The translations under genes and the position numbers were made by a program. A stretch of 64,000 nt of DNA, from the NCBI GenBank assembly GCA_945859605.1, contig OX243827.1, positions 29,521,141 to 29,585,140 on the forward strand. Reading direction: 5' to 3'. The notes under the pieces are model-generated. The model was given only the letters and a program-made list of their open reading frames with translations. It did no database searches and was not told the origin of the DNA. Shown here piece after piece: positions 11,401 through 23,400 of this stretch (position 1 is its first letter; every line of letters starts with the position of its first letter). Source of the stretch: Lumbricus rubellus (Eukaryota > Annelida > Clitellata > Crassiclitellata > Lumbricidae).

Positions 11401-14400
11401 TTTTTTGATAACGTTGTTACAAAGCAATCACTGAACGAACTTCGTGTCATTGCTGTGCTTGGATTGACAATTTGACAGGCTATCAAATCCATGATGCTGT
11501 ACGTTCCACCACACTTGCACGAATGCTGTATTACTAGTAGGGGAGTAAGTCCTTTCTTACCCTCAATTGTCACGTGACCAGTGACGTCACAGGCTATTGT
11601 TCTCTCGCCGGGACTCTATTGTTCTCTCGCCGGGACTCTATTGTTCCAACTCCGGAAACAAAGGAGCTGTTCCAACTCCGGAGCCTCTATTGTTCCAGGT
11701 CCGGAAACAAAGGAGCTGTTCCAGGTCCGTAAACATAGGAGCTGTTCCAGGTCCGTAAACAAAGGAGCTGTTCCAGGTCCGGAGACAGGTGACTGCCATT
11801 TTTAAAACAGGGTCCTGAGGTGCCGCTTTGAAGTGACTAATGAATAGGGATTAGGTCTTTGATCTTTTCAAAAGAGGCTGAGGCTGGCCAGGGGCGTCCC
11901 CTCCCCCACCCTCCCTTCTTGCAACATATGTCTATTCTTACCATTATTTGTCATCATATATATATTAACTTGGTCAGCGTTTGTAGTATTATATATCTCT
12001 TAGCATGGCATTGTAAAAATATAATATAATATATAATAGCTTAGAAGAAAAGAACACAAGGCTTTTAGTTTGAAACACTTTTATTAATATTATGGAAAAA
12101 ACTATGTACTAGATAGTCGTTTAATCCAGTGTCACTGCTGAACTTGTTGCAAACGGCATTTATGTTATAACCTCTAGCTACATGAAGCGAATAAAAAATA
12201 CAGTAATGTCCACAGAAACGACTGACAACACTTTGGATCTGTTTATTTGTATATGTCCAACGCGAACAATATTTGTGTAAAAAAGTTCTGAAGTGCGCGT
12301 CTGGCGGTCTGCCTAAAGAGTCGAAGAATTCGCCATAATTTGGGCTTTCGATATAGAGCACAATCCAGTGTATTCCAGGGCGGCCATACGTGTCTGTATT
12401 GCAGACGAGAAGAGAAGGTCTTTCTGTATTAAGCCTCTTGGGAAGACGATTGCATGCAAAGACTCCAACGAAAATGGGTGAACATCTTGAATCTCTTTGT
12501 AGTATATTTTCTATCGTAATACCATCCATCTTTCTTAATTGTTGTAATCGAAAATGACGTTGCGAGATCTATCAATCTCAAGGATATTTTCAAATTCGGC
12601 AAAGGCGATCACGTTTATGGTAGCATCCAAAGCCTGCGAAAATTTCATATCCACACGAACGTTCCCCGATTTGAGCAAGTTGAAATGATCACCTTCGGCC
12701 AGGTCTGGAGTTAAATCGAATGCGTACAGGCAATACCCATTGGCATAGTCTTCTCTGCTTATGTCGTTATCGTCGTTTCTCTGCCATTTACCAGTGCCCA
12801 TAAAGAGCGAAGCATAGGCATTCACAAACTGACCAGTTGTAAAATTAGTTTCCAAGGGTTTTATACTTTGCTGCTGACCGTCCAGATATACTTTTAGCTG
12901 AGACAAATTCATATGTTTAAAATTGTATGGACTTTTCGTGTACGTGCCGTTGAATGCATCATTGTCAACGCATCCGAATACGATGCGCGTAGGCAATTGC
13001 CCCGAGAACAGACATTCCTGGGTCACATCCAAATTTCCTCTAGGAACTGTAAAAGTCTTGCAAACAACCCTGCGAATGGGAAACTTCAGATTTCCAATCT
13101 CTAGAGCCTTGGCATGAGCAAGGAAGACCGACGGACTCAATCTGACTTTTCTAACGTACAATTTGCACTCTAGTATTTTTACTTTGTATGCAGCACCCGC
13201 AGCCGAGGACATAAGACAGAATGCGTCCTTATTACGGACGAACCGAATTTTTATATTAATGTCGTTTGGTAAGAATCTCTCCTGGAAGAAGAGATCGCTG
13301 TGAATTCCGCCCAACATATCGACAATGCGGCCTTCGTCTGTAAGAGCGCTGCGCTTCTTAAAGCCAACGTTCCTGCCTGCATCGTCGTGTGGATTGGCTT
13401 CTTCGAATTGCCTGGCAGTATCTTTGTAGAATAATGCAGAGGTGAGTTGAGAGTTTTTGCTTGAAGAGCCGTAGCTGAGTAGTGTTTCCAAATAGCTGCG
13501 GTATGCATACGTGTTGTTTGATGCTGTGACCAATGTGTCATTTAAAGTTATGTCCACCTCCGAAAAAAGGCTATGTAGGAACAGATTGACGGGGCCGACA
13601 TGATCACCAGCGTCTGCAGCTTCGTTGTTCGCTCTAACTATTGAAGCTCTGACGTACAGCTGTGTATTCGACAGGTCTAGGTAATCTTGACCAGCTCCTG
13701 TTATGCTAAATTCTATTGGCGTTCCCTGGGAAATGGTTGCTATTGGGTTATATTCAACGTACGAACCAGCTTCTATGCTTGTCTGTGTAGCAGGTACGCT
13801 AAAAAGGTCAAGTTCGCTCTTTGCACATTCGCAAGACTGAGGGTGAACGAACGCCATGTTAAACTATGCCAAATATATCTTCCTTGATTCTTTTCTTATT
13901 TTTTCTCAGAGATCGCTTACGTCTTTTTCGTCCGCTGCCACTTTGAGTATTGAGATCGGACGAACTTGTAAATGCCTTTATACCTTCTGGCAGGCGCCGC
14001 TTGGCGGCATCCATGAACTGGTCGCCGTCGGCGACATCGTTGGCAATCTGAAGTCCTGTTCTCAAGACCTGCTTGCCAAGTGCTTTAGCGCCAGTCTGTA
14101 TAAGAGGCCAGGCATTTCTAAACAGCCCGCTAAGAAAACTGCCCAAACCATGGCCACGCTGAAGGCGCGCGCCCTGAAAAACAGATATGCCATTTCCACT
14201 TTGTTGCAAATAGTAATCTTCGTAGGCCAATCGGCTTGCATCGCAGCAGAATGGTTTTTTCATTGTAAAAGGTATGGTATCTTGCAATGTCTGAAGTGCA
14301 ACGTCACTATACACTTTCCGCTTTCGAATGGAACGGGATCGCCCGTGTCCGTCCTTATATTGATCTCGATAGAGTCGAAAGTCTTCTGCTGCAATGGCAC

Positions 14401-17400
14401 ATAGATGGGCTTTTCGTAAGTCGTACGCACGCTCTCACCGCTTTTTCCACTAACGTTTACGATTCTGAGCAACGGAGCCTTCGTGTCACCCACCGGCACT
14501 TGCTCCAACACGTTGCAATATACGTAAAGCGAAGAAAATCCGCGATTTACATCGCATGCATTAGAGCCCATGAATTCAAAAATATAATCGCTGTCTTCGT
14601 CGTAATTGAGAATGGGATTCTGACGCGCAGCAACGCCCAACATTGAACAGATGACGGGTGAAAACTGTATGTTCGCTCCCCTGTTCACATCGCCGTTGAG
14701 TCGCTTCGTTACAGGATCGTAGCTAAACTTTGGAAATTCGGGCATGTCCAACTCGTTCGCAACAAGACTTATAAATTTGTTTATAGAATCGATAAGATTT
14801 TGTGCACTTTCGTAATATCCAGCAGGCAAACGGGTCGTTCTATGCATGGTCCCTGGCAGTATGTCGCCATTTTCCGAAATCTCTTCATGCGTATACGATA
14901 TCCTACTGTCGTTTCTATCTAAATTGATCCACGTATGAGGATATTGAATCTCCACAAGCCCGACCTCCCAGTCACCGCTTAAAGAAATGGAATTCTCCAA
15001 TCTTGTGATAAAATTTGTTACGGTATTTTGTGGATAGAATTGCATGGAAGAGTTGCTTGGAAGGGTGAGATAGAAATGCGCCATTTTTATATGTTGCCGC
15101 ACTGTCTGAAATGAAGTATAACGAACGACTTCCCATGCTCGAATGGTATAGGCTTGTCATTGTCGCCTTTCATATATATTTCTATAGCGTCGAAAGTCTT
15201 TTGCTGAATCGGTACGTATATTGCATTTTTGTACATGACATGCACGTTATCACCGCTTTTGCCGGCTATGTTAACTACGCGTAGCAAAGGTGCTTTCGCA
15301 TCGCCAAGCGCTACAGATTCCAAAATATTACAATACACGTACATGTATGAGAATTCTGGATTTATATTGCAGACCTTCTCGGAAATCCATTCCATGTCGG
15401 GCATCTCGTCCCATGCTTTGATATAATCTTCGTATCGGCCTTCGTATACATAACGACCGTAATCGAAATTTTCGATAACTTTCTTATTCTCTTCTATGCC
15501 AAAAATATTGCACAGATGTGAAGAGAAGCCTACACTTGTCGCGAGATTTATTTTACCCGTGAGTCTTTTCGTTACTTTGTCGTATTTAAATTTTGGATGG
15601 CGGACGAGCGAATGCAATGTGGCCACAGCCTCTATTTTGGCGTTCACTGTATGAACTATATCCTCCACGCTTTCGTAATAGCCGACAGGGACATTACACA
15701 ATTCTTGTATAGAATACCACTCATCTTTGGGATTTGTTCTTTTAGGAATATGGTTATACATAAAGTCGCCCTGCCCGCTTTGCACATTGTACCACGTGTG
15801 TGGGTATTGCAGCTCTATCAAAGAAACTTCCCATCGCCCAGAAAGGGAAATGGCATTTTCCAATTTCGTTGTAAAGTGCGCAGTAGTATTGTCGGGGAAA
15901 TGTGTCATTGACGAGTTGCTTGGTAAGGTGAGATAGAAGTGCGACATTGTCGTTACTACTTGCATGCGTGTGTGTGTGCTCTGTCAGACTGTAAGAAAAC
16001 GCTGCTATACTTTGAATATATCCTGAGTCCAAGAGTTGAATTTGTCGTCATACCCTTTCCACCTCACGAAATATTCAGTCTTACCGCGCCGTTTACGGCT
16101 TTTCAAAATTTTGTCTATTTTGTAAACATCATCTTCCTTTAAAATTCTTTGCAACTCAAATTCGTAGAATTTCCCCTTTATTTTTTCGCCCTGCAAATCT
16201 TCCAATTCGTACGTTACTGGATCGGTAGGCACACGCCTTATAATTTTAAAAATTTCACTTGACCAACTTGGTAAATAACCCTTTTGGAAAGCTATCCTCG
16301 CCTTTACTATTCTGACCTTGTCGTCGACTTCGTATTTCCAATTGGTTGGGCGCTTCTTTTCACCGTACAAACGTTTTACAATAATACCTTCGTTTTCCTT
16401 AGTCACCTCAATGGGAGCCATGCCTATACTTCTATGGTACGTGTGATTGTATGCATGTACGAGATCTTGCAAAATGTCTATGTACCTATACGTATTCTTG
16501 TAAGTAAAGTATTTCCACATCTTCGTCTTAAGTGTACGATTAAACCTTTCTACCACAGAGGCCTTTATGTCGCTATTTTCAGACGTGTAAAAACGAATGG
16601 AATTTTTACGTAAGAGGGATTGAAATGGTTTATTAAGAAACTCTGTCCCCTTGTCAGTCTGCAGATTGGCCGGCTGTTTGTGTGCAAGAATGGTGGAAAA
16701 GGCATCGACCAGATCCGCACCGGCCTTTGACTTAAGCGGCACGACCCATGCATATTTAGACAAAACATCGATACATGTTAAAAGATATTTATTTTTATCA
16801 TTATGTTTGGATAATGCAGAAAGATCGGCCAAGTCGGCCTGCCATAAGTCATGAGCGCCTACAGAGAAGGTCTTTCGCCGTCTAAAGTTCAGTCTAACAG
16901 GTTTATGTAGCGTATATGTATCTTGTTTGATTAACCAATTTTTAACGTCTTTATTTTTAAATTGTCCATTAAGATGTCTTTGAAATGACGACACGCCTGC
17001 AAAGCTCCCAGGAACCTTTGGATCGAAGTACGTCTCCATCTCCATTCGCCGATCAGTAAGTTACCCAACTCGCCAGACTTTGCTGTTTTCCGCGACTGCT
17101 CTTCGGTGTGACTGATGACGATTCTTCGATGGGATTATTAATATATGTCCAACGTTCCTGATTTCCTATGAGCTCGCGAGGTATGTTTGAATCTTTCAAC
17201 GCTTCGGCCAAGAGGCGCCATCCGGTTGGTGGGGAGGCCGTCGTGCGTTTTCTCATCAGATCGTTCACCAAGTCGACCATATGTGTCTTGGGAATAGTTG
17301 CATCTTTCAAAATAAGTTCGCCTTTAGAAGTCCAAGACACTTCGGGGTTGTTCTTCATGTGCGACAAGAGTCTAGCAGCTTGAGTTTTCCATTTCTTTGG

Positions 17401-20400
17401 TACCGTTTCCAATACTTGGGTCTCTATGCTGCTGCTGCTGCTACCAGATTTGACTGAGTCCGTAGAGTCGCCCGCCGCCGCCGCCGCCGCTGCATCTTCT
17501 TTGGAATCGAACTTGGTAACTTTGGCGGGTTTGTCAATGTGCAAGTAACGACTCAAACTGTTGGTATACAGTTTGGCTTTATCATCGTCTGCAATATTTC
17601 TATGCAGAATATCGTACATCTGTGTATCCAATCTTGACAAAGTTTTATCCAGCATTGTTTCTTTCCACTTTTCAATCTGTCTAGGCTCTACCAAAACCAT
17701 CTTCTTCGTATGTTCCATACTATATTTTATTACTTAGCAATGTGCCAAGAAAGGAAAGCACAGGGGTAAGCAATGCACCTATGAAGCCTCCAGTCTGCAC
17801 TATACGCTTTTTGATTTTTCGCCGAGTCTTTTTACTAGCAAGTTTTCTCAACTTGTGTTTGAATCGAGCGAGACGTTTCTTCTGAGCCTCTTTCAAAGGT
17901 ACAGTGCCTTTTAAAATGTTGATCGCACACTCGCAAATACAGCAAAGGAGAGAAGAATTGCAGTCTTTCAAAATTTGTTTCCTTACTTTAGGCGAGGCCT
18001 CTTTAAGCAGTCTGAGTTTCTCAAACTTCTCTTCAATGGGAGCAGTCATTTTGAACGAATGAGAGATAATGATCGTGTTGGAGTTTATATTCATTTCCTT
18101 ACATAGACATAATGCGTCTCGCCCGGAAAAATATTTGTCCTCAGCCGACAACGTTCGTCAGTGTCTGGTTTCAGGTCAATCAAAAGATATCCGAAAGGCG
18201 TCATGGTCGCATCGTGGAATGCTTCTATCATGAAATTGCTCTTGCCAGGAAACATCTGTCTAGCAAGTATAGCAACCTGGGTGCTGTCTCTAACGTTTTT
18301 GAAAAGAACTAAGTAATGTGCATTCAGACTGATGGTCCTTGTATGCTTGCCGCTGTAAAAAAGGTTCTGCGTCAGGTATAGTATAGAAACATTCATGTGA
18401 TGGCTAATCTTTGTGAATAATTTCGAAACCCTCTCGTCCGTTTCGCTCATAAGGTCGTCTAAAATAAGCAGAGTCTTCTGCTTGCCATCGAAAATACACA
18501 AGTCGGGCAGGCCTTCATGAAATTGAACTTGTGTATATTTGTCGAATATTTCTTGATAGATTCCATAACACCATATAATTTTTTCTATGGCAGGTTTGAC
18601 CACGTAGTCTAAATGGTCAATAAAACGTAAAGTGAAGTTTGTCTTTCCACTTCCGCTGGGGCCACTGATTATAGCAGAGAATGGATGCTGCAATGTCGGA
18701 TCCATAGCGAAAAGTAAATGTCTTTTTCAGCGCTCTCTACTTTTTATACCATATATATTCTAACTGTCCCAAGAATACGCTCTCCGCACGAGGGGCAGTG
18801 TGTGGCAATGTCTGCACAAGGGTCGCACATATTCACATGCGCACAAGGAAGAGATAATATTTGCACTTGTCTTTCCTTACAGACCTTACAAATAACAGAT
18901 TTCTTTAGCTTTTCGTTCTCCGCTTTAAGTTTCATAGTACTGTACTTTACAGCGCCTTCTTCATCGCTTTGAATACTTTCCTCCTCTTCGCTTTGACACA
19001 TTATACATTCGCATTTGTAGTTTCCACAAACATCCATTTCACATTTACTAATTTTTGGACACATATTAGCTGCTGCTCTTTAGAAGGTTAAAAATAAAAT
19101 GATTGTTAATGCACAAGAATAGCTTTTATATACTATAAAACATTCTGTGTGATGATACAGAGTCTGCTATATATTATATTGAGTTTTTACAATGCTATAA
19201 TACCATGCTAAGAGATATATAATACTACAAACGCTGACCAAGTTAATATATATATGATGACAAATAATGGTAAGAATAGACATATGTTGCAAGAAGGGAG
19301 GGGGAGGGGGAGGGGACGCCCCTGGCCAGCCTCAGCCTCTTTTGAAAAGATCAAAGACCTAATCCCTATTCATTAGTCACTTCAAAGCGGCACCTCAGGA
19401 CCCTGTTTTAAAAATGGCAGTCACCTGTCTCCGGACCTGGAACAGCTCCTTTGTTTACGGACCTGGAACAGCTCCTATGTTTACGGACCTGGAACAGCTC
19501 CTTTGTTTCCGGACCTGGAACAATAGAGGCTCCGGAGTTGGAACAGCTCCTTTGTTTCCGGAGTTGGAACAATAGAGTCCCGGCGAGAGAACAATAGAGT
19601 CCCGGCGAGAGAACAATAGCCTGTGACGTCACTGGTCACGTGACAATTGAGGGTAAGAAAGGACTTACTCCCCTACTATTACTTTATCACCAGGATGGAT
19701 GAGTTTTTGCAATCGAGAGTGACAGGGTTGATATTGCTAGAAGGCTCACATGACAGGGATTTTTCCCAACTATTACGCTACACATACATTTGACATGTTG
19801 TGCTGTAAGGCAGATGAGACTCTCTCTGTTCCTAGCCTCTGTATTAGACCTAAGAGTCTGCTCATGTCGTTGTTATTATCTAAGGCTTCTAAGCATTGAT
19901 TTGTGCATTATTTTTGGCAGATATGAATGGAAGAAGAGTGGTATTAAATTAAACACAACCCTTCAAAATATCCAGCGAGGTTCAGACGGTTCAATTACAA
20001 TACAATCTGCCACATCGATGGACCAAGGCTTCTACCGATGTTTTGCCAGGAATCAATACGGCACAGCTTTCTCAAACGCAGTACACCTGCAAATGGCATT
20101 TCTTGGCTTCGCTACAAGTAATACCTCTGATATTTTTAATAAAACCGTTCAAGAGGGAAAATCATTTCGCATTCCATGCGATCCACCCAGTAGTTTCCCA
20201 AAGCCTACGTATGATTGGGAGATGACCAATGACACTGAGGACGATACTGGGATTGCACTCCAGCTATCGAATCGGATTCAAATCGCTGGAAATGGTAAGG
20301 CCAAACTTGGCTGTAATTAGTTTGAACTGACTATAGAATCTACATGTATTTAAGACCGCGGAGAGTTGTCTGATTCATTGACGCGTTAGTATTGAATATT

Positions 20401-23400
20401 ACCGATCTGCCATACCTAAGTTACTTTATCCACAAATTTATTAGACCTGCAACTTATGATTTTTACTATAGGCCAGTAGACTAAAACAATGTCACCCATT
20501 ACTTTGGCTTCCTCTCCGTGTTCCTCACTCTGATCATAAAGGCTCAACGGGGTCTTGCCGCAACATGTCTGACTAATGTTTTACTTTGTCCGCACTCAGC
20601 TTTCTCCCACCGTCCACTTCGTTCATCCAACAGATTTGACCTCCTGGTTCCTCGGTTTAGACCTGCTATGGCTCAGTCTCGATCATTTGTCTCAATTGGT
20701 CCTTCTCTTTGGAATGCCCTTTCTCCTTCTGTTCGCTCTACACTTCTTTCTGGTACTCTCTCCTCTGCTTTGTCTCTTCTCAAAACCTGTTTCTTCTCGC
20801 GGGGCCTTGCGCACTGGGAGCGCCTCTACTAGAGGCGCTTTATAAATGTTTAAATACAATACACTACAATCAAGACCGTAGACAGGGGGGTGTTTTGGGT
20901 GTTTGAACACCCCCCGAAATGGAAAATGCAAAAAATCATATAATGCATTTACTAGCACATGATGTAAAAACCATGAAATAAAACCATGAAAACACCACCC
21001 GAAATGAAAATGTAAAAACTAATAGAATACATTGACTAGCACTAATGAAAGAAACCCATGAAATTAGGCGAAAATGGTAAGAAATCCGTTTCCCATGACC
21101 ATCAAAAAGGTCGTCAGAAATTTTGACTACGGTACTAAAAAAAATTCTTCGCCGAAGAAACACCCCCCGAAATCAAATCCTGGCTACGGCCTTGACTACA
21201 ATACAAAAGTCTACGCTAAGGATAGACAAACTGACTGTTGAATGCCTTTTATGACTGTCGTACGTTTCTCTCTTTCTACAAAGCAGTCGATACCTTCATT
21301 ATCTAAGTCGTTCTAATAAATAACTGTGTCTGTGCTATAATTGGACGCGAAAGATTTAATATATTACTTTTTATGTGGTTTAAGGGTGTTGACTAGTCTA
21401 AGAGCTCTGTTTTAGGGGTAAATCGACTTTGTGTGCATCGCTATTTTTCAACTATGTATGTAGGCCTATGCTGACCCGGCATGATATAGGGCTTTGCTAG
21501 TCAGAGAGAATATTGCAAGATCCATTCTGTCAACGCTCTCTCCCGAGCATCAGCCAACCTTTGAACAACGGTATCTGAAGGCCAACACATGCCAAAACTG
21601 CGATGGTGGGGGAACGCCCGGACCATGTTCTTTTAAAAAGACATCCTACCTACTTTTGGTGGTGCGGGAAAACCCCAGCCATGTCCTAGATAGACAACTT
21701 CCTGAAACAATGAAACCGTTGACATAATTTTCAAATACTTGTAAACGTCTCTTGATATCAGCTATGCCACTTTTGCAGTGCCAGTCCCAAGTCTTGAGGA
21801 AGGAGGAGGGCGACACTAATCGTCCTTGATATGACACTGTGTCATTAAAGAGCAACAAGCATGTTGCGGGGCTGTTTTAAAGGAATTTTTAGAACCGCTC
21901 AACTCCTTTTCTTTCCTTTCCTATCCTGCATGGTAAATTACTTCCAATCGGAGGACAATTACCCTTTTTGCTAGTTTTAACTGTACAGAAGTGCTTCTAC
22001 AACTGCACAAATCCATTTAGAACTGCACATTTTGTGTACAACTGCACGTTAAAAACGCCCTGGCTTGTTGACATTTTTGTATTGACGTTTTGACGTGTTA
22101 CATTTTTATTTTATTTAAGGCGATCTTCACTTTGCTTATGCTCTTCCGGAGGATGAACGTGGTGGGAGAATTTACAGATGCACAACTCGTAATTCTTACC
22201 TGGGAGTCGAGGTGAAAGGAGGTTACACTAAACTGACGGTGATAAGAAGTAAGAAGTTCTTATGGCCGGTGCATCTCTGACGAAGACGAAAATAATGATG
22301 ATTGGTGATGATGATGATGATGATGACGATGATGACGATGATGATGATGATAATGATGATGATGATGATGACGACGACGACGACGATGATAATGATGATG
22401 ATGATGATGACGATGACGACGACGACGACGATGATAATGATGATGACGGTGATGAAGATGATGATGATGGTGGTGATGACGACAGTGATGATGATGATGA
22501 TGATGACGATGATGAAGACGACAACGACGACGACGATGACGACGACAAAGATGAAGATGGTGATGACGACGAAGATGAAGAGACTAAGCAGGAGTAGGAT
22601 TTAAGTAAAAAAGAGGGAAAGAAGTGGAAGAAAAATGAGCGAATGGAGATAACGAAGTGCGAGACCCCGAAACATGTTTTTAACCTGGTTGGAATTTGAA
22701 CACCCGACCACATGCCTGACACTCTCGCAATTTAACCATTAGGCATACGCTTATGGATATACATGTTGTTTCGTTTTGTTTTTCGTACATTAATACACAT
22801 TCGCGCGTTATATTCTAGCCACGAAATAATTTTCAAAGCTGACAATTTTCACCAGGCTAAGTAGGCCTACTATGAAATAAACACAGTGTCTAGGCTACTT
22901 GTCTGGCAAAGTATAATTTTGATGCTGTTGAAGATCCAGGAGGCAGAATCAGCGAATCTCGCCAAACGCCGGCATTTTCTGCAACACGATGCGGTAGAGG
23001 AATCGCAACATTCCGATGCTTCTTCTATGGATAGTAAGGCTGATTCGAGTGCATTAGGTCTATCTACATGTAAACATAGGCCTAACCATAGCACCGTGTT
23101 TGGTTTGGACTAACCAGAATGTTTTGATTTTGCAAACGGAGAAAACTGGCTCTATAGCCTAATATTATGTCATAGACTACCTGTAGGCCTAAATCGGCTT
23201 AAAATAACTTATAATAATTATTGTAAGTTGTCCCAAGTACACATTTCCTCACACCAGCTACAAGCTTATAGTGCTTAATTTTCATTGGCGTACCATCAGG
23301 CGTAATATACCCAAACTCAAGATTGAAGCAGCCTGTGGTTGATGATACATGTAATTGTTCAATGAATCTGGGGCTGAGACTCAAATAACGTAAGATCCAA

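Larger units (their letters stand above)
11536..19677 (-). mobile_element. Complete Polinton/Maverick-like virus-type element lacking DNA polymerase B
   Basis: Bounded by the perfect 6-bp duplication ATTACT (11530-11535 and 19678-19683), the length known for Polintons. The termini start AGTAGGGGAGTAAGTCC and form TIRs of about 500 bp (11536-12040; 19169-19677) that are almost identical. Nine intact genes on the minus strand, nearly without gaps from 19064 to 12065: RING protein, A32/FtsK-type ATPase, small basic protein, unknown, integrase with chromodomain, two paralogous capsid-type proteins, small pVI/pX-like protein, major capsid candidate, adenain-like protease. No PolB gene fits anywhere. 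Near-identical TIRs and lack of stops suggest recent insertion. It lies antisense in an intron of gene B. Confidence 0.93.

Noticed and set aside
11581..11805. 74-codon frame in each Polinton TIR (also 19408-19632) as a gene
   Set aside because: It consists of tandem repeat units, and lies in the terminal repeats with no recognisable protein features.
11536..19677. Hidden or broken PolB gene in the Polinton
   Set aside because: The minus strand is filled by other intact genes and the + strand frames inside are short shadows; no polymerase motif was seen.
22262..22597. Poly-Asp and poly-Ser frames
   Set aside because: Products of the GAT/GAC microsatellite in an intron, not spliced to any exon in phase.
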